A stretch of 64,000 bases of DNA from Hyphomicrobiaceae bacterium. Lineage in GTDB: Bacteria > Pseudomonadota > Alphaproteobacteria > Rhizobiales > Hyphomicrobiaceae. Positions 26,324-34,524 of the stretch are shown here, one piece after another. The translations under genes were made by a program, and so were the position numbers. Numbering within the stretch: the stretch's first letter is position 1; each line of letters starts with the position of its first letter. The stretch is from the NCBI GenBank assembly GCA_041397645.1, contig JAWKWE010000004.1:1674001-1738000 (forward strand). The letters run 5' to 3'. The notes under the pieces are model-generated. The model was not told the DNA's origin, ran no database searches, and saw only the letters and a list, made by a program, of their open reading frames with translations.

Positions 26324-27259
26324 ATGGATAGTATCAAGACGAACTTTGCCGCGATGACTGCACTGCAGTCGCTGCAGAACACCAACAAAGAAATGGCGAA
26401 AACCCAGAGCCGTATCTCCACCGGCTATCGGGTCGCCACCGCAGAGGACAATGCGTCCTACTGGTCCATCGCCACGACGATGCGTTCCGACAACAAGGCG
26501 CTTTCGACGGTGAAGGATGCCCTTGGGCTTGGCAGCGCCACGGTTGATGTCGCCTATACAGCTGTTAACAGCGCCATCGATGTTTCAAGTGAGATCAAGG
26601 CGAAGCTTGTCGCCGCGCGCGAACCTGGCGTTGATCGCGTGAAGATCCAAAGCGAAATCTCCGAACTGCAGAACCAGCTGAGGAATATTTCTGAGTCTGC
26701 GACCTTCTCAGGCCAGAACTGGCTGTCGGTCGACTCATCGGCAAGCGGATACAACGCAACAAAGACCATTGTTGCCTCGTTCTCCCGTGATGTTAGCGGC
26801 AACGTATCAGTTGGTACGATCTCGGTATCTACCGCCGGGATCAAGCTCTACGATTCCAACGCTGCATCCGTGGGAATTATCGATGGTTTGCGTGATAATA
26901 CGGGGGCTATTGCGGCATCCGGCACTTCGGTGGCGGCAATGGATATTTCTTCACTGACCGATAGCGCCGCCGATCTGACAACGCTTGAAGGTTATATTAA
27001 GGGCGTCGACTCCGCGGTCAAGGAAATGACGACGGCTGCAACCAACCTTGGTTCGGTGAAGCAGCGGGTCGGTTTGCAGAAAGACTTTGTAAGTTCTCTT
27101 ATGCAGGCGATCGATCGAGGCGTCTCCACGCTTGTTGATGCCGATATGAGCGAAGAGTCGACCAAGCTGCAGGCGCTGCAGGTTCAACAGCAGCTCGGCA
27201 TTCAAGCTATGAGCATCGCCAACAGTTCGACGCAGAATATCCTTTCGCTGTTCCGCTAA
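26324..27259 (+). CDS. Flagellin (second copy)
   Basis: A 311-residue filament subunit, closely similar to the first copy at both ends (for example the shared ISTGYRVATAEDNASYWSIA-type and VDADMSEESTKLQALQVQQQ segments). Most differences are in the central region from about residue 150 to 235. The ATG at 26324 is preceded by ggacagg. An in-frame upstream ATG at 26255 would add 23 residues that do not belong to flagellins. A GC-rich hairpin follows the gene. Confidence 0.96.
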   Translation: MDSIKTNFAAMTALQSLQNTNKEMAKTQSRISTGYRVATAEDNASYWSIATTMRSDNKALSTVKDALGLGSATVDVAYTAVNSAIDVSSEIKAKLVAAREPGVDRVKIQSEISELQNQLRNISESATFSGQNWLSVDSSASGYNATKTIVASFSRDVSGNVSVGTISVSTAGIKLYDSNAASVGIIDGLRDNTGAIAASGTSVAAMDISSLTDSAADLTTLEGYIKGVDSAVKEMTTAATNLGSVKQRVGLQKDFVSSLMQAIDRGVSTLVDADMSEESTKLQALQVQQQLGIQAMSIANSSTQNILSLFR

Positions 27260-27281
27260 CGCAACGCGAGGAATTTTTGTT

Positions 27282-27319
27282 CGCCAGTCCTGCCGACAGG
27301 CGGGGCTGGCGTTTGCCTT
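27282..27319 (+). terminator. Terminator after the second flagellin
   Basis: A 13-bp stem (cgccagtcctgcc / ggcggggctggcg, with two G-U pairs) and a 4-base loop are followed by tttgcctt. The T run is short, but the stem is strong and well placed, 22 bases after the stop codon. Confidence 0.65.
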
Positions 27320-27379
27320 CGTAAAGTCCACGCAAGGAAAGCGGCCGATCATTCAGTCTGTCATGAATATCGGCAGAAC

Positions 27380-29032
27380 ATGAATCTCGCACGTACCTTG
27401 CAGCAGCTCCGCCAAAACCTAGCCGCATTGGGGCCGCGTCGGCTTGTGATGTTGGCTGTGGCCGGACTTACTTTGTTTGCAACCATATCCGTCGGTAGCT
27501 ACTGGATCGCCCGTTCGGACTATCAGCTTCTGTACATCGGTCTTTCCGCAACCGACGCAAGCCGGATCGCCTCGGTTCTTTCAGAGATCGGTATACCATT
27601 TGATTTGGCGACCGACGGCACAAAAGTTTCGGTGCCCTCAAGCGCTGTAGCGCGGACACGCGCTGTGCTTGCCGAGCGCGGCCTGCCAGCAAGCTCAGAT
27701 GCAGGCTATGAACTATTCGACAAAATCGGGCCATTGGGGTTGACGACTTTTATGCAGGAGATCTCTCGCGTGCGCGCGCTGGAGGGCGAGATCATGCGCA
27801 CGTTAAATAGCATGTCAGGCATCGTGTCTTCGCGAGTCCACCTCGTTATGGGAGAAAAGAGCGGGCTTCGGCCCTCGGCATATGCGCCAACAGCCTCTGT
27901 GGTCCTCAAGCTCGGCGTGCCCGCCGATCGGGCGCCAGTGGAAGCGGTTCGGAATATCGTTGCAGCGGCAGTACCCGCGCTTTCTTTGAATAATGTGCGG
28001 GTTGTCAGCTCCGATGGCGCCGTTCTTGCCGCTGGGGATGAAAGCAGCAACATCAGCGCCGATAGGGTTCTGAGTCTAGAAAATGCCTTCGCACAGCAAT
28101 TGCGCGAGAACCTGGAAAAAACCCTGACACCGCTTCTGGGAATGGAAAACTTCCAGGCGAGCGTCTTCGTACGTCTCAATGCAGATCAGAGCACGACAAG
28201 CGAAAATACGTTTGACCCAGCCTCAAAAGTGGAGCGTTCAACCCGAGTGGTGAAGGAAACGGGGAATGCAAAAGACGGTGCAGCCGATACGACGGTCAGT
28301 GTGGAGCAGAACATCCCGGGTGCTGGTGATGGTGCTCAGGGCCATCAGTCGCAGAAGTCGACACAGCGCCGCGACGAGACCACGAATTTCGAGATCAGTT
28401 CGAAGTCGGTCCAGACCACAAGGGAGGGCTATCGTATTGATCGCATAAGCCTCGCGATTGTAGTCAACAAGGCAAGCCTCAAGAAGGTTGATGGAACGCC
28501 ACTTGACGACGCTGAACTATCCTCTCGTCTCGGGGATATTGAAAAAGTTGCATCAAGCACGGTTGGTCTCGACGCGGAGCGCGGAGATCGGATCACCGTT
28601 GTCTCTGAGATCTTCCAGAAGAAAGATGCCATATCGGTTGATGAAGGCACGTCGGATTGGGGGACCGCCTTCGGCAACTCTTTGAGCACCATACTGACTG
28701 CGGCGACGCTGGTGACATCGGTGCTGGCAATCATTTGGTTTGGCGCGCGGCCGCTTGCGCGTGTCTTGATCGCGGCGCCGACGGAGGGATTGCCTGCGCT
28801 TGCAGTCCCATCGGCAACGAATGCGATCGCCAGTCGACATGTGGAAGCCGCTACGACGTCTCAATCCAATGGAGCCACACCGCAGCCGCGCCTTGAAGTC
28901 TCTCACCAGGCTGCAGCCGGACCGCCTGGCGGAATGGCACCTCTCATCGCCCAATTGAACGAGCTTGTGACACAAGATCCCGAGCAAGCCGTGGCTGTAG
29001 TTAGACGCTGGATCAAGACAGAAAGTGCGTGA
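27380..29032 (+). CDS. fliF: Flagellar MS-ring protein FliF
   Basis: A 550-residue inner-membrane ring protein. It has a first membrane helix at about residues 20-42 and the YscJ-like periplasmic domain (GTKVSVPSSAVARTRAVLAERGLP and MQEISRVRALEGEIMRTL). The FliF C-terminal periplasmic region runs to about 400, and a second membrane helix follows near 430-455. A cytoplasmic tail ends with APLIAQLNELVTQDPEQAVAVVRRWIK, the FliG-binding motif. It opens the unit fliF-fliH-motB-motC-fliK. Confidence 0.97.
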   Translation: MNLARTLQQLRQNLAALGPRRLVMLAVAGLTLFATISVGSYWIARSDYQLLYIGLSATDASRIASVLSEIGIPFDLATDGTKVSVPSSAVARTRAVLAERGLPASSDAGYELFDKIGPLGLTTFMQEISRVRALEGEIMRTLNSMSGIVSSRVHLVMGEKSGLRPSAYAPTASVVLKLGVPADRAPVEAVRNIVAAAVPALSLNNVRVVSSDGAVLAAGDESSNISADRVLSLENAFAQQLRENLEKTLTPLLGMENFQASVFVRLNADQSTTSENTFDPASKVERSTRVVKETGNAKDGAADTTVSVEQNIPGAGDGAQGHQSQKSTQRRDETTNFEISSKSVQTTREGYRIDRISLAIVVNKASLKKVDGTPLDDAELSSRLGDIEKVASSTVGLDAERGDRITVVSEIFQKKDAISVDEGTSDWGTAFGNSLSTILTAATLVTSVLAIIWFGARPLARVLIAAPTEGLPALAVPSATNAIASRHVEAATTSQSNGATPQPRLEVSHQAAAGPPGGMAPLIAQLNELVTQDPEQAVAVVRRWIKTESA

Positions 29033-29038
29033 TGAACT

Positions 29039-29680
29039 GTGACAGACGACAGCACTCAAGAATTCCTGCACTTCACATCTTTCGCAGATGATGCGGCAGT
29101 TGATGGCGCCGAGGCAGAGGGATGCTTTGAAAGCCTATGGGCTACGCCACCGAGATTGTCGTCGCCCGATTCGCAGCAGAACGTTGCAAGCCAGGCGGAC
29201 TACCGCCAGGGATTTGACGACGGAGCAAGGTTTGCACGGGCGGCCCACGAAGAGGAGATGGCGCAACTCCGAGCTGAGATTGAGCAGCAAATGTTGGACG
29301 ATAGTCGGAAGTGTCTCCTCGATAAGATCGGACAACTTTCCGACAACATCGCTCGGGCCATTGCCGATCTGGAGTTACGCACCAGGGGAGCGATCCTTGA
29401 TGTTCTTCAACCCATCGCTGTGCGCCATATCACGCAAAATGCCCAAGTATCTCTTGTCGAGGCCGTCGAACGGATTGTGCAGCTGCGCGGAGCGCTGGCG
29501 GTCAGGGTGCAAGGACCTTGCGAATGTATCGAACCGCTGTGTGCAATGCTTGAGGCGCGCGGACTTCCCGTTCAGGCGCGAGACGTCGAGTTAGATACGA
29601 TTTCCGTCGAGCTGGCCGAGACAAGATTGCAATCTGATCTGCCGCGATGGATGCGTGAGCTCGAGGGCATCCTGCGATGA
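29039..29680 (+). CDS. fliH: FliH-like flagellar export regulator
   Basis: A 213-residue cytoplasmic protein. The acidic N-terminal half leads into a helical central region (about 58-110) with an FDDGARFARAAHEEEMAQL repeat-like heptad pattern, and a C-terminal globular domain follows. Similarity to FliH, which holds and regulates FliI, is weak at sequence level. The call rests on this architecture and on the place between fliF and motB, where rhizobial clusters carry fliH-like genes. The start is GTG at 29039, 6 bases after fliF. The stop overlaps motB by 4 bases. Confidence 0.65.
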   Translation: MTDDSTQEFLHFTSFADDAAVDGAEAEGCFESLWATPPRLSSPDSQQNVASQADYRQGFDDGARFARAAHEEEMAQLRAEIEQQMLDDSRKCLLDKIGQLSDNIARAIADLELRTRGAILDVLQPIAVRHITQNAQVSLVEAVERIVQLRGALAVRVQGPCECIEPLCAMLEARGLPVQARDVELDTISVELAETRLQSDLPRWMRELEGILR

Positions 29681-30822
29681 GTGAAAACGAGTTCGAACTT
29701 GCAAAAGAGGTGGTGATCGTTCGGCGCCGAAAAGGCGGCGGCGAAGAAGGGCATCACGGTGGTGCATGGAAAATTGCCTACGCGGATTTCATGACAGCAA
29801 TGATGGCATTCTTTCTCGTGATGTGGCTCGTCAGCATGACGGACGACAAAACCATAGTTCAAATCGCAAACTACTTTAATCCTTTGCAGCTCACCGATGC
29901 AGCGCCGAGCAAGAAAGGCTTAAGGGACGCTGATGCCAAGTCGCCGAATGCCTCGGGGCCCGAGAAAAAAGAGAGTGGCCAGGGCGAGAACACGACGCCA
30001 GGTCGGGAGAGATACGAGGCGGCTCGCAAGGAGAAGTCTGCAATCGCGGAGGCCAAGATGTTCGTCGATCCCATGTCTGCTTTGGACAACGTCGCCAGCG
30101 CCAGTTTCGACATAGGGCCGGCGCAAGGTCCGTTCGAGGACTATGGATTGACCCCGGAACACGTTGGTTCGCCCGGAGAAGGCGAACGGTGGGAAAGGCA
30201 ATCGCCAGCAGGTCTCGGAGACGGCAAAAGACCATATGGCGGTCTGGAGGGCGCCGACATCGCGAATGTAGAAAAGCCAACGAATGACGGCAAAGCGGGG
30301 CTGGACGGAATTGAGGCGCATGGCACCGGGAAGTCTTCGTCGTCTGACGGCAATGATGCAGATAAATCGGAGGCCGAGCTCTCCAAGAAGGTATTCGAAG
30401 CCGTGCGCGACCTCCAGGATGCCGGTCCTCAGCTCGCCGTTCAGGCGACGAGCGAGGGCGTTCTTTTATCGGTCATGGATCATGACGGGTTCGAGATGTT
30501 CAAAAGGAGTTCCGCAGAGCCCGAGCCTCAAACGTTGCGGCTTCTAGAGCGCGTCACCCCTATCCTGCTTCAAGCTGGTGGGAAGATCGTGATCCGGGGG
30601 CATACGGACGCAACGACCTTCCGGACGTCGAGCTACGATAATTGGCGGTTGTCGACCGCACGGGCGCATATGGTGCATTACATGCTGCGCCGTGCTGGCC
30701 TTCCCGATCAGAGATTGGAAAAGATTGAAGGACTTGCCGATACGAGCCCTCGCATTCCTTCCGACCCCTACGCAGCTCAAAACCGTCGGATTGAAATACT
30801 GTTGAAGGTGTCGCGCAAATGA
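29677..30822 (+). CDS. motB: Flagellar stator protein MotB
   Basis: A 381-residue protein anchored in the inner membrane. The N-terminus has the MotB motif HHGGAWKIAYADFMTAMMAFF, with the proton-carrying aspartate in YADF, at about residues 26-45. A long, charged, low-complexity linker (about 70-240) follows. The OmpA-like peptidoglycan-binding domain spans 245-381 (GGKIVIRGHTDATTF and later NRRIEILLKVS). The long linker is typical of rhizobial MotB, which cooperates with MotC. It overlaps both neighbours by 4 bases. Confidence 0.95.
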   Translation: MSENEFELAKEVVIVRRRKGGGEEGHHGGAWKIAYADFMTAMMAFFLVMWLVSMTDDKTIVQIANYFNPLQLTDAAPSKKGLRDADAKSPNASGPEKKESGQGENTTPGRERYEAARKEKSAIAEAKMFVDPMSALDNVASASFDIGPAQGPFEDYGLTPEHVGSPGEGERWERQSPAGLGDGKRPYGGLEGADIANVEKPTNDGKAGLDGIEAHGTGKSSSSDGNDADKSEAELSKKVFEAVRDLQDAGPQLAVQATSEGVLLSVMDHDGFEMFKRSSAEPEPQTLRLLERVTPILLQAGGKIVIRGHTDATTFRTSSYDNWRLSTARAHMVHYMLRRAGLPDQRLEKIEGLADTSPRIPSDPYAAQNRRIEILLKVSRK

Positions 30823-32048
30823 CGTTGCGTGCTTCGGCTATTTTTATCGCTTTAGCAGGAACATTCTTGGGCGGCGGTACGCAGGCTGCAGATGGTGATG
30901 CCGCTTCTGCAAGATACCGCGTCAGCGAACTTTCGAACATGTTGCGAATTCTGCGCCACGCGGAAGATGATGTCGCCCTGGGCCTGCCCGACGCGCAGAA
31001 GCGACGGCGACAAACGCTGAAGGCCATTTCGGAATGTATTGTTGTCACAAATATGCAAACCCTGATCTCCGCAAATGGTGGAGACGATGTGTTGGCATTA
31101 GAGCTCTCCGGGGCGCACATACAGATGTTCGGGAAGGCTCTGGAAAAGAACAATTGGTCAGAAAACAATCAGACATTGGGGCGCGCGATTTTGACTCTGC
31201 GGCAGGGAAGCTATCAGGAGGCAAAAGCTCTTCTCGCTACGGTCGATCACGCAAGCCTGCCAACGACAGCGCGCATTCCACTTGCGTTGGTGGAAGCAAG
31301 GATATCTTCAGATGACGGGGCCGAGCAGGCGCTCCGACATCTTCAGCAAGCACGTATATCTGTGCCTGGTACGGGTTTGGAAGAAGCCATCCTCCGTCAG
31401 GAGATCATAGTCTTGCTGAAACTTGGTCGCGTAAACCAAGTTGGCGATGTAATTGCCACCTATTTGCGGCGGTATCCCAATTCGGACTATTGGGGACGTT
31501 ATGCGCCGCAGCTTGTGCGCCTGATACTCCGAACGGAAACATTTGCGTCCGACGATATCATCAAAGCCGCGCAATCGATACACGAGCAGGAGGGCGCGAA
31601 ACATTACCGTAGGCTGCTCTTGATGTTGAGCCGTGGCTTGGCGATGAAGGGACAGTTTGCGCAAGCGACTAAACTGGCGGCTTACGTCTCTGACAATGAA
31701 CCCGGTCAATCTGATATGAAACGGAGCGCTGAACTATATAGGCGAGTTTCAGCCATCAATGTTGGGGTCGGAGAGGATTGGCTTCACGAGCTGCAAGATT
31801 TGGATGTAAGGGCATACCGGCCGGATGAGCAGAAGCTTATTTATGCCGCGATTGACGTTGCGCGCGACGTCATTGTGGGTTTTGAGCATACGAATGGACG
31901 CAGCAGGGATGGTGTATTCACTGGAGTTGCGAAGACGCCAACCGACGAGCAGTTAGCTTCAGTGAGCCCGTTAGCCGGCGATCTATCGAATCGCGTCGAA
32001 GCAGGACTGAAAGAGGCTCAAGTTAGTCTTGGAGGGTTAGCGAAGTGA
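30819..32048 (+). CDS. motC: Motility protein MotC (periplasmic)
   Basis: A 409-residue secreted protein with a signal peptide ending near residue 22 (GGTQA). It is helical and resembles rhizobial MotC, a periplasmic factor that interacts with MotB and is needed for stable rotation. Motifs seen include YRVSELSNMLRILRHAEDD and QTLGRAILTLRQGSYQEAKALL. It starts inside the motB stop and its own stop overlaps the next gene by 4 bases. Confidence 0.9.
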   Translation: MTLRASAIFIALAGTFLGGGTQAADGDAASARYRVSELSNMLRILRHAEDDVALGLPDAQKRRRQTLKAISECIVVTNMQTLISANGGDDVLALELSGAHIQMFGKALEKNNWSENNQTLGRAILTLRQGSYQEAKALLATVDHASLPTTARIPLALVEARISSDDGAEQALRHLQQARISVPGTGLEEAILRQEIIVLLKLGRVNQVGDVIATYLRRYPNSDYWGRYAPQLVRLILRTETFASDDIIKAAQSIHEQEGAKHYRRLLLMLSRGLAMKGQFAQATKLAAYVSDNEPGQSDMKRSAELYRRVSAINVGVGEDWLHELQDLDVRAYRPDEQKLIYAAIDVARDVIVGFEHTNGRSRDGVFTGVAKTPTDEQLASVSPLAGDLSNRVEAGLKEAQVSLGGLAK

Positions 32049-33163
32049 ATGTCATCGGCAAGACTAGCATTTCGCCAGACGTTCAATCGCAAAGTGGTGC
32101 AATGAACACCATCATTGGCGTGGTGACGACGGACGAAGTGTTTGCTGATCTACTTACAGCTGCGAACTCCAAGGCTGAAGGTGGCCCCAATGAGCCGCCA
32201 GAGATAGTTAGTGATCAAGCCGAACACGCTGACAAGGACGCGATTGACCTATGGCCGGTTCTGCTAGCGGCGGGTATGCCTCAATCGCTTGCACTAACCG
32301 AGCCGGATGCCGTGCCGGAGATCGCACACAAGCCGGGGGCGTCGCTCCCGGGTGCTGCCCCCGCGTCGGACGCCGAAGAGTTGGCGGCGAATTTCGTGGA
32401 GCCTTCTGTGACGATTGAGATTGCGGATATCGCGACATACAGGTCGCCGAAACCTACTGCCGTCAAAAGCTGCGATGGCAGCCAATCTTCATTGCAGGTG
32501 CGCTTTGAGGCGTCGGTCACAGGTGAAGGGATAAAGGCAGGAGAAATCTCCGATACGGGTGTACTTCCGATGGCCAACGTCGCGCTGGATAGGACGACCA
32601 CCCAACTCGATGGTGCAAACGGCACGAATGGTCTCTTGGCGGAGGGCATTGTTTCTCAGGTGACTTCCGCTGTGAAGGAGACGATGCCCCCGGCGCAGTC
32701 TGCCGGCGTGTCAACAACGGGAGCAAAGGGGGAAGACACTTGGCCAATTACTCATCTTCGCGTGCTGGATCTGGTTCTTAAGCCGGAGCACCTTGGCCGC
32801 ATAGAAGTAAAGATGAAGCTTTCGGATGGCGGTCTCACAATGATGTTGACGCCGCAGTCGGAGCAAACCCGTCAACTTCTTGAGCGGCAACTCGACGGTC
32901 TGAAGGATGGCCTGGTTGGGTCGGGATACGAACTGGCGGGGATCAGCGTGCGAAGTGCGACTGCCTCAGTCGCGACTAAAGACGCTGCAAGCCATGGAAC
33001 AATGTCTTCGGACGGCGGTCGCGAAGGTGCCGCGTTCGGAGAGCCTCGCGGCGGGCAGCGCAGCCATGAACAAAACAATCAATCCCATCACGGTCATCAT
33101 GCGCTGCCCAAAGAGCAACAAGCCGACAAAGACATGCGATTTAGATCAGGGCTCTATGTCTAG
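32045..33163 (+). CDS. fliK: Flagellar hook-length control protein FliK (MotD type)
   Basis: A 372-residue protein exported to measure hook length. The N-terminal two thirds are Ala/Pro/Glu-rich and poorly conserved. The C-terminal FliK domain (about 235-300) contains LDLVLKPEHLGRIEVKMKLSDG and QTRQLLERQLDGLKDGL, the family signature. The His/Asn-rich tail is low-complexity. In rhizobia this gene was first named motD. The start is GTG at 32045, within the motC stop. Confidence 0.88.
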   Translation: MNVIGKTSISPDVQSQSGAMNTIIGVVTTDEVFADLLTAANSKAEGGPNEPPEIVSDQAEHADKDAIDLWPVLLAAGMPQSLALTEPDAVPEIAHKPGASLPGAAPASDAEELAANFVEPSVTIEIADIATYRSPKPTAVKSCDGSQSSLQVRFEASVTGEGIKAGEISDTGVLPMANVALDRTTTQLDGANGTNGLLAEGIVSQVTSAVKETMPPAQSAGVSTTGAKGEDTWPITHLRVLDLVLKPEHLGRIEVKMKLSDGGLTMMLTPQSEQTRQLLERQLDGLKDGLVGSGYELAGISVRSATASVATKDAASHGTMSSDGGREGAAFGEPRGGQRSHEQNNQSHHGHHALPKEQQADKDMRFRSGLYV

Positions 33164-33175
33164 AGGGGATTGATC

Positions 33176-33550
33176 GTGCAGGTGAGCAGACTTCAAGGTC
33201 CATTTCGGCTTCTGGTTGACGACGTGCAGTTGATGACCCGTGGGCGTCGGTGCGGGGTCTATGCCCTAGGCGCCTTGCGCGCCGATGGAGCTTTTGCTGT
33301 CTCTTATCTCGGCGCGAGCTATGACGGACTCAATCGCGATTTGTGCGATAAGATCGGCACCGCTCCGCATTTCAAGTACAGGGAATTTGCCGATCCAGAG
33401 GCGGCCTTCTTGGAACTTTGCGAGCTATTTCACGCATTTCGGCCTAGTGCAAATGTGCTCCATCCCGAGCGACCGAAAGGCAGCCGGATTCTTTGTCCCG
33501 TTTGCGATCCACGGGGATGGCGTTCCGCAGTAGCGCCGCCACGTCGATGA
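33176..33550 (+). CDS. Unrecognised small protein after fliK
   Basis: I do not recognise this 124-residue protein. It starts 12 bases after fliK with GAGGGG about 7 bases before the GTG at 33176, and it could be the last gene of the fliF-fliK unit. The middle contains GRRCGVYALGALRADGAFAVSYLGASYDGL, and a CPVC pair lies near the C-terminus. It is soluble, with no signal peptide. Its last 107 bases overlap a convergent small gene on the other strand. A metal-binding or redox role of the CPVC pair is possible but not shown. Confidence 0.5.
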   Translation: MQVSRLQGPFRLLVDDVQLMTRGRRCGVYALGALRADGAFAVSYLGASYDGLNRDLCDKIGTAPHFKYREFADPEAAFLELCELFHAFRPSANVLHPERPKGSRILCPVCDPRGWRSAVAPPRR

Positions 33551-33707
33551 GTGCGGCTCTGTAACCGGCATGCCAATAAGCACTCTCGACCGTCTCTGGG
33601 TCGAGGTGACGTTGCTCGTCAAGGACGCATGAGCTGGAATTTTCCAGGTGTCTGGTCAAGAGATCGATGCGTTCTTGAATGCTGTCGAGGATGCTTCTGG
33701 AGGACAT
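33444..33707 (-). CDS. Unrecognised small protein, convergent with the fliK unit
   Basis: I do not recognise this 87-residue protein. It begins MSSRSILDSIQERIDLLTRHLEN and continues with CVLDEQRHLDPETVESAYW and HAGYRAALIDVAALLRNAIP, which looks like a small helical, conserved-style protein. TTG at 33737 is an alternative start. Its 3' part overlaps the preceding plus-strand gene by 107 bases, so one of the two may be shorter than drawn. With the gene upstream on the same strand it may form a two-gene minus-strand unit. Confidence 0.5.
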   Translation of the reverse strand: MSSRSILDSIQERIDLLTRHLENSSSCVLDEQRHLDPETVESAYWHAGYRAALIDVAALLRNAIPVDRKRDKESGCLSVARDGAHLH

Positions 33708-33797
33708 CGCCTTCACCGTCTGTCTTGGTTTGGGCAATCATGGCATGCCGACGTTGAAATACACCCAATGGCGTTCGTGAAAATCTTAGTTGGGTTT

Positions 33798-34196
33798 TCA
33801 GCGCTGATTAACGTCTTGGTGGCGACGGGCGTCGTCAATGGCGATGTTGACCTTCACGAAGAGCGCGTGGGCAAGATCCGAAAATTTCTGTGGTACCACG
33901 TTGGGGTGGAGGCGGCGTGCCAACTTGCGGCGCAGAGATCGAAGTTCTACCAGCTTTCCCGCCAGCCTGTCGATCTGGTGGGCCGCTGTTAAGAACTCAT
34001 CAAACGCGATATTTTCGTCGTCTGAAATTGCATAGATTGTCGAGTAATCGGACTGGAATGACGCAGGATTTGCCGTGCGTTCGTTCAAACGAAGAAGGTC
34101 GGCTCTGAGCATTACGCGACCAGGATTAGCGTCTAACCCCGATCTTTCCAATTCATGAAGCGTCGAGGAAAACTCCTGATGCTGTCGCTTCTCCAT
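33798..34196 (-). CDS. Unrecognised helical protein divergent from the flagellar regulator
   Basis: I do not recognise this 132-residue soluble protein. It begins MEKRQHQEFSSTLHELERSG and is highly charged and helical, with DYSTIYAISDDENIAFDEFL and ELRSLRRKLARRLHPNVVPQK. GGAA lies 5 bases before the ATG at 34196. It is divergent from the OmpR-type regulator across about 330 bases and lies upstream of the smaller minus-strand gene. Its place inside the flagellar locus suggests a motility link, but nothing in the sequence proves it. Confidence 0.5.
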   Translation of the reverse strand: MEKRQHQEFSSTLHELERSGLDANPGRVMLRADLLRLNERTANPASFQSDYSTIYAISDDENIAFDEFLTAAHQIDRLAGKLVELRSLRRKLARRLHPNVVPQKFSDLAHALFVKVNIAIDDARRHQDVNQR

Positions 34197-34524
34197 ATGG
34201 TTCCAATATATGCCAATCCGCAAATTTTCGCGTCAATCGCCTGTCGCCTTATGTGCGTCTTGAATGCGCATGCCAGAGCTTGCCGCATGACTCTGATATC
34301 AGGCTTGCGTTATCGCGTTTGTGCACGCTCAACACGCCGATGATTGGAGAACGCCCTCCGAGCCGGGTGGTCATTTAGATGATAGACGTTGGAAGATATC
34401 GTTTAGAAATCGCATGATCGTTTGTTGACGGAAAGACTATGGCTCGTGACTTCGCCGCAACCGGTTGCGGCACTTGTCCGATTTACCCTCAACACAGGAG
34501 CAAATGATTCGCTTGGAGGGCATG
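34197..34524. promoter_or_regulatory. Intergenic control region upstream of the flagellar regulator
   Basis: About 330 bases lie between two divergent genes. They contain a perfect 18-bp palindrome at 34454-34471 (listed separately) and no convincing gene. Promoters for both directions are expected here. Confidence 0.5.
34454..34471. promoter_or_regulatory. Perfect 18-bp palindrome upstream of ftcR/rem
   Basis: The sequence gccgcaaccggttgcggc equals its own reverse complement with no spacer. It ends 53 bases before the ATG of the regulator gene. The size and symmetry fit a dimer-binding site, for example of a LuxR-type or response-regulator dimer. The bound factor is unknown. Confidence 0.5.
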
